Position numbers and translations under genes: made by a program. A stretch of DNA of 54,924 bases from Marinifilum sp. GTDB lineage: Bacteria > Bacteroidota > Bacteroidia > Bacteroidales > CG2-30-32-10. The notes below the pieces were generated by a model, which was given only the letters and a program-made list of their open reading frames with translations, ran no database searches and was not told the origin of the DNA. This document shows, piece by piece, positions 1 to 9,800 of this stretch. Position 1 is the stretch's first letter; the number at the start of each line of letters is the position of its first letter. The DNA is taken from positions 1 to 54,924 of the forward strand of contig DYDE01000006.1 of the NCBI GenBank assembly GCA_020718065.1, in the 5' to 3' direction.

Positions 1-355
1 TTTCCAGCAATGGGAAATGCTTTGCATTCATGAGCTCTTTATAAAAAAAATAAATTTGCGAATAAAAAGTAAATAAATAATAATTTGCAAAAACAGTACT
101 GCTTATATTCAATAAGTTACAAAACTTGTCATTGGCAGCGAATTGAAACAAAGCGAACTTGCCTGTCCGGCAGGCAGGGAATCTATAATTCATTTTATAA
201 TTTTATCGGACAACAGTGATTTTTTAACATTTCATTTCAATAAACAGATAAATAAATTTTTTCTAATGTTGCTAATTCAACGATGCTACTTCATTTCATA
301 CATATAACGCTATTGTGTTTTTTTTATTGTATATCTCAGAAAAAATATTTTAACC
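1..355. other. Gene-free AT-rich stretch
   Basis: No open reading frame with coding character was found on either strand. The only structure noted is a short perfect hairpin at 161-175, with arms GCCTG and CAGGC around TCCGG, which is GC-rich against its surroundings and resembles small dispersed repeats of this phylum. The left end of the window cuts the region, so an adjoining gene could lie outside. Confidence 0.5.
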
Positions 356-521
356 AATGAATTCATCGAGGCTCTGCCTCAGGGTGTGCATCAGCAATTT
401 ATTGTAGTTATTTCTTTGCCACAGATTTCACAAATTATCACAGAACTATCTGCGTGAATCTGTGCAATCTGTGGCTAATATTACCCAGATACCTCGAGGC
501 GCTGCCTCGGGCTTATTCATT
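356..521. mobile_element. MITE-like element with hairpin terminal repeats
   Basis: The ends are inverted relative to each other: AATGAAT at 356-362 and ATTCATT at 515-521, each followed inward by a perfect GAGGC-(3 nt)-GCCTC hairpin (about 368-380 and 495-507). The interior (about 420-475) carries its own inverted repeat, CCACAGATT facing AATCTGTGG. No coding capacity is seen. A 38-bp solo form of the same ends occurs at 48781-48818. The structure fits a small non-autonomous repeat; no transposase partner is visible. Confidence 0.55.
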
Positions 522-742
522 TTTATTTTTTTCATTCAGACCTTACTGGTTTTTAAAATCTGTCAGGGCTAAAGATAAATCTGCGAAATAGGAGGCAAAC
601 AAATTATCAATCCGATCCTTTTTTGATATTTGAGCATATTCTACTATATAAATCAGCTCTTAGCAGAAAAAATCAATTTATATCAGCATACAGATTTTAA
701 ACCACATGATTTATTAAATAAATAAAAAAGTTTTTTACCGGT

Positions 743-989
743 ACGACATGTCGTATTGACCAAATACATGTGTATGGATGTAAAACGGAATTCCGTACCG
801 CATAAATACAACTGTATTTTACCAATACGTAATTACGTACCGACTAAATACTCGTGTACGGACGTAGTACATAATTACGTACTACATAAATACAACTGTA
901 TTTTACCAATACGGACTTCCGTACCGCATAAATACATGTGTATAGACGTAGTACGGAATTCCGTATTGCATAGAAACAAAAATATTTGT
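743..989. repeat. Array of phased palindromes, 42-bp unit (two palindromes per unit)
   Basis: Eleven palindromes are centred at 748.5, 769.5, 790.5, 811.5, 832.5, 853.5, 874.5, 895.5, 916.5, 937.5 and 958.5, exactly 21 bp apart. A twelfth, looser one sits near 982. Two classes alternate: a strong one (ACGACATGTCGT, ACGGAATTCCGT, TACGTAATTACGTA, ACGGACTTCCGT) and a weaker one of type ATACA-NN-TGTAT. In the strong class both arms change together. The apparent small ORFs through this region on both strands are translations of the repeat and are not called as genes. The next gene starts 335 bp downstream. Confidence 0.85.
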
Positions 990-1323
990 ATTGAATGACA
1001 AAAATAGTTCGACTAAAATTATTTGTTTGAATTATTGAAGTGGGAGGGGAGGGGTAGGAGATTTGTTTTGAGGGGGTTGTGATTTGTGATGATATTATAG
1101 ATATAAAATGCTTATTTTCATATTTATACAAAAGAGTTAGACACTTATTTAAGTGCATCAAAATTTTATATAAAATAAAATCAGCATTTTATGATTTGAA
1201 AACAAAAAATAAATACTTTTACAAAAAAAAGTATGATTATTGAAAATAAAAACGAATGACAATAATTATATTTAACTAGTTTTTTTAGAACTAAAACATT
1301 TTATGGTATAAATAAAATATAAC
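990..1323. other. Gene-free AT-rich leader before the first CDS
   Basis: The stretch contains a G-rich patch at about 1038-1078 and otherwise very AT-rich sequence. No convincing TAnnTTTG promoter box was found close to the gene at 1324, and no RNA gene was recognised. Confidence 0.4.
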
Positions 1324-2592
1324 ATGCTTAAAAAAAATACAATTATTAGATTTGGATTGGTGTTTTTAGGAATCTTTTTATTTCAAAAAGCCTTTTCTCA
1401 GGAGAACTATTTGTCAGGATATGTAATTAATAAGAAAGGTGATACTTTACATGGGTTCATTGATTATAGAAACTGGGAAAGAAACCCTAATATTATTGAC
1501 TTTAAAGGGGCAATAGATGGTAAATCAATTGCCTATAAACCTATTGACATCATTGAGTTTAGTGTTAAGGATGAAATTTATGTGAGTGGGATTGTAAATA
1601 CAGAGACAAGCAAATTTAAAACCGCAGAATTAAATGATGATCCAACTATACATATTAGAGTTGATACTGCTTTTTTGCAAACCCTTTTCAGTGGAAATAA
1701 ATCACTTTATTATTATAAACCCTTATTTGGAAAAGGAAATTTTTATATAAAGCAAGATACTAACTTCGAATTATTGGTTTATAAAAGGTATATAACAAAT
1801 CAGGAAAGCAAACGTGTAATAATTGAAAATAAAAAATATATAGGACAATTAACTGTTTATTTGAATGATTGCCCTTCCATACAATCAAAACTTATAAACA
1901 CTTCATACAATAAAAAAAGTCTGGAAAAACTTTTTGATAATTATTATGAATGCTCTAAATATGAAATCTTTTTTCAAAAAAAGGCAGAGAAATTAACAAC
2001 GGAGTTTGGTGTATTGGCTGGTGCTTCATTAAGTACATTGGAGTTCAGAGGCAATGCTATACCATATCTTACTGAAATTGATTTTAATCAATCAACAAAC
2101 TTTGCTGGAGGTCTGTTTCTAGATATTGTTCTACCAAGGAATCAGGGAAAATGGTCAATAAATAATGAACTTTTATATTCGTCTTATCTATTCAAAGGCA
2201 AATATGGATATTATGAAAATGAAAATAAATATTTCAATACCAATATTGAAATTGGTTCTTCTCATCTTAAAATAAACAATTTACTTAGATATAAATACCC
2301 TATTGGAAAATTATATATGTTTTTTAATATTGGTATGTCCAATGGTTATGCTATTAGTGAAACAAATTCTAAAATAATAAAAACAAAATTTTATTCAACA
2401 GAAACAATTATAAAAGAAGAAGTACTTAATAATTCTCGAAAACATGAGCAAGGATTGTTAATTGGTGGTGGAGCAAAATATAAAAAATTTTCTTTTGAAA
2501 TAAGATATGAAAGAGGAAATGGGATGTCTCCTTATACTAGATTAAATTCTTTGACCCAAAGGTATTACTGTTTGCTTGGGTATAGATTTTAA
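1324..2592 (+). CDS. Exported protein with C-terminal outer-membrane beta-barrel-like region
   Basis: This 422-residue protein starts with a Sec signal peptide (residues 1-26, hydrophobic core GLVFLGIFLF, cleavage after AFSQ). The N-terminal part (about 30-110) has the pattern 'GYVINKKGDTLHGFIDYR...', which occurs in many uncharacterised Bacteroidetes exported proteins. From about residue 215 there are alternating hydrophobic strands ending in an aromatic residue (final GYRF), as in small outer-membrane barrels of the OMP_b-brl type. It is probably an outer-membrane protein; ligand and role are unknown. It is followed 81 bp later by another exported protein on the same strand, but no shared function is evident. 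Confidence 0.6.
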   Translation: MLKKNTIIRFGLVFLGIFLFQKAFSQENYLSGYVINKKGDTLHGFIDYRNWERNPNIIDFKGAIDGKSIAYKPIDIIEFSVKDEIYVSGIVNTETSKFKTAELNDDPTIHIRVDTAFLQTLFSGNKSLYYYKPLFGKGNFYIKQDTNFELLVYKRYITNQESKRVIIENKKYIGQLTVYLNDCPSIQSKLINTSYNKKSLEKLFDNYYECSKYEIFFQKKAEKLTTEFGVLAGASLSTLEFRGNAIPYLTEIDFNQSTNFAGGLFLDIVLPRNQGKWSINNELLYSSYLFKGKYGYYENENKYFNTNIEIGSSHLKINNLLRYKYPIGKLYMFFNIGMSNGYAISETNSKIIKTKFYSTETIIKEEVLNNSRKHEQGLLIGGGAKYKKFSFEIRYERGNGMSPYTRLNSLTQRYYCLLGYRF

Positions 2593-2673
2593 GTGTTATT
2601 ATAAAATACAAAAACTAAAAATTATAATCAGAACACAAATAAATATCCAACATTAATAATTAAAAACTTTAAA

Positions 2674-4152
2674 ATGAAAAAAACTATCAGTTTAATTTTA
2701 GCATTATTTACTCTTATTTGTTTTACCAGAGCTCAGTTACAACCAGAAAATAAGATAAAGCTCAAGAAAGATATCAAACATGTTTCAACTTTTTATCAGC
2801 AAAAAGATGATGACAGCGAATTACTGCCATTTCATTTAAAAGAAAAAGAATACCTTAACACCGAGTCTTTTATATGGAAGTTTGATACAATTTATTCATA
2901 CGACACCATGAATATATTATTTGAAAGATATTTGCAAACATTTGATAATGATGGTAAACTTATCACACAATTAATTGAAAAATGGCAAACCAATACCTGG
3001 GTGAATTTTACGAGATATAATTATATTTATAATACAAATGGTAAAGTGGTAAGCAAATTATTTGAAGTATGGGAAAACAATGTCTGGGTAAATTCTTCCA
3101 GATATGCCTATACATATGATGCTAACAATTATCGTTTAATAGATTTATTAGAACACTGGGAAACCAATGTGTGGGTTAATTTTAGTAGAAATACTTTTAC
3201 AAATGATGCCAATGGAAATGTATTGAATTATATATCTGAACGATGGGAAAACAATATATGGGTTAACATAATGAAAATCACTTCAACCTATGATTCAAAC
3301 GGAAACCTTTTAACAGATTTAATTGAAGATTGGGAAAACAATACTTGGGTGAATTCTCAGAGAGGCACATATACTTATGATGCCAATGGGAATGAACTTA
3401 TGGATATTTGGGAAGAATGGCAAACAAATTTATGGGTAAATACATATAAATATACATTTACATTTGATTCAAACAATAATGAACTAACTTCATTATATGA
3501 AGAATGGCAGGTCAATTTATGGGTGAATAAAATGAGAGGCACTTTAACATATGATTCAAACGGAAATAAATTAACTTCATTATCTGAAGAATGGCTAAAC
3601 AATAACTGGGTAAATATTTCTAAAATGGATTATACCTATGATGTAAACGATAATCTTTTAACTGAATTAAGAGAAGAATGGCAAACCAATATATGGGCAA
3701 ATATTTCTAAAAAGTCTTTTACATACGATATAAATGGAAACTCTATAAGCGGGAAAAATGAAAAATGGCAAAGCAACAATTGGATTCCAGATAACAAGAG
3801 GATAAATCTTTATTCTCAAAAAAACAGAATTTTTGGCATTTATAGCAGTCCATATCGTTATACAGCAAGTTTTAAATCTTTTGAAACAGGTATAACACCC
3901 TCTAATATCATTAGTAATTTTGTTGTTTTTCCCAATCCAACAAGTAAATATATTATGATAAAATGCAATTCTTTTAATAGGAATAAGGAAAGTGCTCTCT
4001 TCATATACAATATGCAGGGGCAATTAGTTAAAAAGCAATCATTTCTGCTTGAAACTGAGGTTTTAGACGTTAGTGATCTTGTAAAAGGTATTTACCTTTT
4101 AAAGATTATTAAAAGCGGAAATATTGAAGTTACTAAATTTTTGAAAGAATAG
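2674..4152 (+). CDS. T9SS-secreted protein with ten 29-residue repeats
   Basis: The 492-residue product has a signal peptide (1-20, cleavage near TRAQ). Residues about 103-392 are ten tandem repeats of 29 residues, each of the form (E)xWxxNxWVN followed by a strand ending YTYDxNGN. The second half resembles the YD/RHS-type beta repeat unit, and the last copy is degenerate. The C-terminal ~75 residues (from FPNPTSKYIMIK to the end) form a typical Por/T9SS type A sorting domain, which directs transport across the outer membrane and anchoring on the surface. The repeated DNA (87-bp unit) is diverged between copies, so the array is old. It is probably a surface adhesin or structural protein; the partner is unknown. 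Confidence 0.75.
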   Translation: MKKTISLILALFTLICFTRAQLQPENKIKLKKDIKHVSTFYQQKDDDSELLPFHLKEKEYLNTESFIWKFDTIYSYDTMNILFERYLQTFDNDGKLITQLIEKWQTNTWVNFTRYNYIYNTNGKVVSKLFEVWENNVWVNSSRYAYTYDANNYRLIDLLEHWETNVWVNFSRNTFTNDANGNVLNYISERWENNIWVNIMKITSTYDSNGNLLTDLIEDWENNTWVNSQRGTYTYDANGNELMDIWEEWQTNLWVNTYKYTFTFDSNNNELTSLYEEWQVNLWVNKMRGTLTYDSNGNKLTSLSEEWLNNNWVNISKMDYTYDVNDNLLTELREEWQTNIWANISKKSFTYDINGNSISGKNEKWQSNNWIPDNKRINLYSQKNRIFGIYSSPYRYTASFKSFETGITPSNIISNFVVFPNPTSKYIMIKCNSFNRNKESALFIYNMQGQLVKKQSFLLETEVLDVSDLVKGIYLLKIIKSGNIEVTKFLKE

Positions 4153-4327
4153 TATAACCTTACTGAATTAAATAATGATAAAGCTATTGCTTATATTAAT
4201 TTATATTGAATGGTTTATTTTTATTTAATTCATTTTGTATATTTGTTTTAAAGTTGAATTAAATAAATAGCTTTAAGAATAAGAATGATAACCTAATATT
4301 TATCATCATAAATTAAAATCCAACAAT

Positions 4328-5029
4328 ATGAAAAAAACAACATTAACAATAGTAATGTTTTCCATTTTTATTTCAATTTCGTTTTCACAAAAGTGGAACA
4401 CAATGATTGATCTTGGTGATATGGCTATTAAAACAACCCATTCCCATAATGAAATGATAAACTCAGTGAACAATTCAACTGTAGAAGGTAGTATGTTTCT
4501 TTACGATGATTTTCGCCCAGGCAATTTGATTATAAAAGGAGATACGCTGATCGAAGGAATTAAATTTCGTTATAACATTTATTCAAAACAGATGGAAATG
4601 GTTGTCAATAATGACACTTTGGCGCTTATTCGACCTGAAAAAGTAAAAAATATATATTTCGATCGCAAATCATTTATCTATACTGCTTATGAGGAGAAAA
4701 ATAAAATAGAATTGGACTATTTTCAGGTACTATCTGAGGGTAAATCCAACTTATTATTGCATTACAAAGTTATTTTTATCCCAAAGAACCCACCAGCAAC
4801 TCCTTATAGTACAGGCAATCCAAATGATCAATTAGAACAATCAAAAAATTATTTTTACCAGAAAGGTGATAAACCTGCTATTCTTTTAAGTAAAAAGTCA
4901 AAAAACATTTTAGAATCATTATCAGATAAAAAAACAGAAGTTGACAAATATATAAAGGAAAAAGATCTAAAAGCTACTAATGAGAAAGACATGGTAGAAA
5001 TATTTCAATATTATAATTCTTTAAAATAG
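4328..5029 (+). CDS. Hypothetical exported protein
   Basis: A 233-residue protein with a clear signal peptide (1-20, ending SISFSQ). The middle (about 50-120) reads as beta-rich with 'GNLIIKGDTLIEGIKFRYN', a pattern that recurs in Bacteroidetes exported proteins with a conserved N-terminal domain. The last 60 residues are Lys/Glu-rich and helical. No enzyme motif is visible. A TATATTTG box at 4238-4245 could be its -7 element, giving a leader of roughly 75 nt, but no good -33 element sits in front of it. Function unknown. Confidence 0.5.
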   Translation: MKKTTLTIVMFSIFISISFSQKWNTMIDLGDMAIKTTHSHNEMINSVNNSTVEGSMFLYDDFRPGNLIIKGDTLIEGIKFRYNIYSKQMEMVVNNDTLALIRPEKVKNIYFDRKSFIYTAYEEKNKIELDYFQVLSEGKSNLLLHYKVIFIPKNPPATPYSTGNPNDQLEQSKNYFYQKGDKPAILLSKKSKNILESLSDKKTEVDKYIKEKDLKATNEKDMVEIFQYYNSLK

Positions 5030-5242
5030 CATTAAATTAGTATTTAAAATTTTTTTAGAAATTTTTTAATTGATTGTAAATTATAGATATAACAAATATT
5101 AGTGTTTTGTAATAAAACATTAAGTTGGTTATATCTATAGGTTTAGAATATAAGAATAAGTTTACTTTACCACTATTTTATAAATAGCAATTATTGCTAT
5201 TAAAATTATATGAAATTTTTTTAAATCTTTGCATTACCTTAT

Positions 5243-5277
5243 AAAAAAAGAGGCTGTTTTTAAAACAACCTCTTTTT
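5243..5277. terminator. Bidirectional rho-independent terminator
   Basis: AAAAAAGAGG at 5244-5253 pairs with CCTCTTTTT at 5269-5277, with a further TGTTTT/AAAACA stem inside after one mismatch. The A/T flanks give a U-tract on either strand. It lies 21 bp beyond the stop codon of the SusD gene and can also serve the rightward gene ending at 5029. Confidence 0.8.
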
Positions 5278-5298
5278 GATTAAATGGAATGATAAATA

Positions 5299-6837
5299 TT
5301 AATTACCACCATCCCACCATACTTTTGTAATTAAATCATCTCCACCCATACGAGATTTAGCCGCACTCCAACTATTAGCATTTAGTGTTTGCTCTTGGAT
5401 TGGATATGACATTCTTTTAGGTAAATCTGAACCACTACTTACCAAAGGAGTGAATGTAATTTCAGTAAGATCTGGTTTAATATAAGTTATTTCACTAGGA
5501 CGAACCAATGTTTTAGGATAGCCGGTTCTACGGTATTCTATCCATGGTTGATGAGCCTGAAAAAACAAAGCAATATATTTCTGTGTGGCAACATTTTCTG
5601 CATTAGCAGCAGGTAATGAAGTCAGATAAGCAGTAATATCAGCTGACGAGATGTTGTAATATGTCATTGAAGCAGTTACGCCATTAATATAATGTGTTTG
5701 ATCCCATCCATTAACCTCAGATAAAATAAACTCTACTTCGGCATAATCCATAAAAATACAACTATAATTTATTGAACGGAATAATGATCCGGGATAAGAT
5801 ACATTTCTTTTACCAATTGCACGAGTATCTGCATCTCCCATTCCATATGGCATACCAGTCCAAACAGTATCATTACTTAAGGTTGGAGATGCATAGATAT
5901 ATAATCTAGGATCTTCAATGCCAAAAAATGGATTACTATTATTTCTTCCAGTTGTTGGTATTGGATTTAGACCTTTAAGTAGATCAATAAATTGTTTCGT
6001 TACAGCAAAATCTGTACGATTGCTTACATAATATGCTCTATACCAAGGTGCTTGATTAGGATCTCCATCAAGGTATGTAAATCTAGCATTATCTAAATTA
6101 CTAGTAAAAACGCCAGCAGTAATAGCTTCATTAATATATGTCATATAATTAGAATTAACTTTTAACATTCTTAAAGCAACTCTTAATTTTAAAGAATTTG
6201 CAAACTTTTTCCAATTTGCTGCATCTCCATTATAAATTATGTCCCCTTGAGTAAATGCAGGAACTGTATCTATAATTTGGTTTGATGCTTCTGTTAATTC
6301 TTTAATTAGATCAGTATAGATATCTTTTTGATTATCATACTTTGGGGTAGGTTTATTAATTGGATCAAAAGCTTCTGTATAAGGAATATCACCATAAATA
6401 TCAGTTAAGTTTTGAAAAACCCATGCTTTCAAAATTCTTGCAGCTGCAATCTGATTATTATTATTTCCATATTTTGAATTAATAGCCTTTGTTTTTGGAT
6501 CTGTATTTAACCTAATAACTTCATTTAAATCAGTCATAATGTTGTATATATTAATCCAATAAGAATTATTAATATTTTCTCTGAAAGCATATCTGTCTTC
6601 AGAAGTATAATTGTTTTGAGAAATTTGCTGATCTAGCAAATATCCAAAACGACCACCCCACCATTCATCTCTCATATTATCCATAAGTTGTTTTTGTGCA
6701 TTTGTCATCAATGAATATGCTGGGACGTCAACTGGGCTGTTAGGATTTATATTGGTGTCCTCAAAATCTTTCGTACAGCCTACTACAATAAATGATATTA
6801 TTGCAAATAGAATTAATATTTTATTTAATGTTTTCAT
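5299..6837 (-). CDS. SusD/RagB-like nutrient-binding outer-membrane lipoprotein
   Basis: This 512-residue lipoprotein has an N-terminal signal with lipobox VVGC (lipidated Cys at 21) followed by the SusD-typical start 'KDFEDTNINPNSP'. TPR-like helical segments follow ('AARILKAWVFQNLTDIYGD', 'DIYTDLIKELTEAS', 'AEVEFILSEVNGWD'), as in the SusD-like_2 subfamily. SusD proteins sit on the cell surface as a lid over their SusC partner and capture the substrate. The gene begins 22 bp after the end of the SusC gene on the same strand, so the two are co-transcribed. No glycosidase, lyase, sulfatase or ECF sigma/anti-sigma gene is adjacent, so substrate and control cannot be inferred. Confidence 0.93.
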   Translation of the reverse strand: MKTLNKILILFAIISFIVVGCTKDFEDTNINPNSPVDVPAYSLMTNAQKQLMDNMRDEWWGGRFGYLLDQQISQNNYTSEDRYAFRENINNSYWINIYNIMTDLNEVIRLNTDPKTKAINSKYGNNNNQIAAARILKAWVFQNLTDIYGDIPYTEAFDPINKPTPKYDNQKDIYTDLIKELTEASNQIIDTVPAFTQGDIIYNGDAANWKKFANSLKLRVALRMLKVNSNYMTYINEAITAGVFTSNLDNARFTYLDGDPNQAPWYRAYYVSNRTDFAVTKQFIDLLKGLNPIPTTGRNNSNPFFGIEDPRLYIYASPTLSNDTVWTGMPYGMGDADTRAIGKRNVSYPGSLFRSINYSCIFMDYAEVEFILSEVNGWDQTHYINGVTASMTYYNISSADITAYLTSLPAANAENVATQKYIALFFQAHQPWIEYRRTGYPKTLVRPSEITYIKPDLTEITFTPLVSSGSDLPKRMSYPIQEQTLNANSWSAAKSRMGGDDLITKVWWDGGN

Positions 6838-6859
6838 ATTTTATAGTATTTTTTAATTA

Positions 6860-9800
6860 TTAAAAATCGAAACTTAAATTAAAACCAAATGTACGAAGAC
6901 TAGGTAATGCACCACCTTCTAATCCTTGAATATTGCCAGAACTTGTAGTATTTTCTGGATCGATGTGTGGGCAATCTTTACCCCAAATAGCTAGGTTACG
7001 ACCAAATGCCGATACTTTAAGGTTTTTAATTTTTATTTTATCCGAAATTTTAGCTGGTAAAGTATATCCAATACGAACTTCACGTAATTTTATATAATCT
7101 GTATTGAAAATATTTTGGGAGATAGGTCCATCATAGAAATCATGACAATATTGTTGGCCTTCAATATAAGTTGTATTAGTAACTGGAACATCAGATGGAT
7201 TTCCGTTTGCATCTGTATAATGCCATACCCCGTTTACATAGGTGCCGTATACTCCTTCATTTTTAACACCACCACCATTTGCAACTTCTTCTCTTATATT
7301 TATACCTTTATCATTGGTAGCAGCTGATTCTTCAAGGATTCCACTATACATACCCCACATATTAGTAGTTGAAAACAATTGCCCACCTTTTTGATAATCT
7401 ATCAAGAAGCCAAAATCAATATTTTTATACTTAAAATTATTGCTTATCCCCATATTGTATTTTGGCATAATATTTCCTATTACTTTAACCTCTGATACCA
7501 AATATCTACCAGTAGCAGGATTTATTAATTTATTTCCATTATTATCATAAACAAAATCTGTTCCCATAATTGCACCATAGGGTTCTCCTACTTTAGCATT
7601 AACTGAGACTTTGAAAGGGGCATTCGCTAATTGATATGCTTCAATTCCGGGAGCTAAAGAAACTACTTCATTTCTGTTTCTTGAGAAATTATAAAAAATA
7701 TCCCATTGAAAATTGGTTTTTTTAATAGGAACTAAATTAATCATAAATTCAATACCTTTATTATTTAATTCTCCAGCATTTACATATTTAAATGTGTAAC
7801 CAGTAGCTCCTGAAATAGGAATTGGTATAATTAAATCACGAGTGGTTTTTGTATAATAAGTAAAGTCAATTCCTGCTCTATTATTCAAGAATTTTAATTC
7901 TGTTCCTGTTTCAATTGAAGTAATTTCTTCAGGTTTTAATTCTGGATTATTTAGAGTTGCAGGTCTTGTATATCTGATTTCTGATCCAAAATTACTAAAA
8001 GCAGTATAAGGAGTAATTAAATTATATGGATCGGTATCGTTTCCAACTTGTGCCCAACCAGCTCTAACTTTACCAAAAGATAAAATTTTATTATCTTTTA
8101 AAGCATTTAATTCTGTAAAAACAAAACTTAACTGAACAGAAGGATATAAATAAGAGTTGTTTTCTTTAGGTAAAGTGGATGACCAGTCATTACGCATAGT
8201 TAGATCAAGGTATAATAAACTATAATAGCTTAATGAAGCACTTCCATATAAACTATTTACTTTTTTATTAAACGTTTGATCAAATGATATTGCTGTTGAA
8301 CCAGAGTTTCTTAAATTATAGTAATCTCTGATTTGTAAACCTCCAGAAGTGATACCTTCATTATAATGCGTTGTTCTATCCATTCTATTTCCCCCAAAAG
8401 TTGCACCTAAACGAAAAGCATCAGATAAATTTTTATCTATCTGAAATAAAATTTCTTTATCAACTTCCCAATAATCTCTAATAGTTTCTGCATATAATGA
8501 TAATGCTTGAGAACCAACAGCTACTCTTTCTTGAATCCTTAATTCATAATACTGTGAATTTAATTTACCTGTAACTTTTAACCAATCAAGGATATCCCAA
8601 GTTAATCCTACACTTCCTACATAATTATCTTTATCATCATTCTGATAATTTTTATTACGAGTCCAGTATGGATTGTCAGAATAATTAGGTGTTGGATCAT
8701 CCCAAGATACTCTATTCCATACTCTTTGTGTTCCATCTGGATTTTCATAATTTTCCAATTTGCTCATATCTAATTGACGTTGACCCCACTGGTTAAATTT
8801 TTGCATAACATTATTATCATCATATCCAGTGGAAGGTCTACCTAAAGCTTTAGTATTAGTATATGTTATAACACCAAAAGTATTTATTTTTTTACCAAGC
8901 TTTGTATTTCCACTTAAATTAATAGTATTACGTTTTAATGTAGAGTTTGGCATATAACCTTTGGAATTAGTATTGGTATAAGATAGTCTGAAAGCGGATA
9001 TATCTGAACCACCAACTAATTCAAAGTTATTATTATAAGTAACCCCTGTTTCAAAAAAAGATTTTACATCATTATCACTTTTTGTCCAAGGAACAGTTTG
9101 TAAAGGCGTATTAGGTTTGCCTGCAGCTTCCCAATCAAAAATACTCCATGCAGGTAAATATTGTATGTTTGGATCATATTTTGGTCCAAAACTTTCATCG
9201 GTAGCATAATCAATAACATTATATTCTACTCCATTTATAGTTACTTGATCAAATCCATTGTTTCCTGCTAAAATAGAACCTCCTCCATATGAATTTTGGT
9301 AATTTGGTAAAACAGAGACTTGTTCTAAGCTAATACCACTATTAATTTTAACTCCAATTCCTGGTTTTCCTTTTCCTATTATACCTTTTTTTGTAGTTAT
9401 AATAATTACTCCATTTGCAGCTCGTGATCCGTAAAGAGCAGCTGCATTTGGACCTTTTAGGACAGAAACAGAAGCAATATCATCAGGATTTATATCTGAT
9501 GCCATATTGCCAAAATCATAACCACCTGCTCCTCTAGCTGTATTATTAGTATTAATGTTTCCGTCAACAATTTGTGTGTTGTAATCACTATTGTCAATAG
9601 GTACACCATCAATAACAAATAAAGGTTGATTGTTTCCAGTAACAGAATTAATCCCTCTTAAAGTAATTCTACTTGAACCACCCATCGAACCGGTATTTCC
9701 AATTATCTGAACACCAGCAATCTTGCCAGATAAAGAATTAATAACATTGTTTTCTCTACTTTGTACAAGATCGTCTCCTTTCAAATCTTGAACAGAGTAT

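Noticed and set aside
756..1161. Small ORFs of 80 and 105 codons on both strands over the palindrome array
   Set aside because: The 42-bp period keeps frames open on both strands; the proteins are only 14-residue repeat translations with non-ATG or implausible starts.
1..1323. tRNA, rRNA or riboswitch in the long left spacer
   Set aside because: No cloverleaf, conserved rRNA segment or known riboswitch core could be found by reading either strand.
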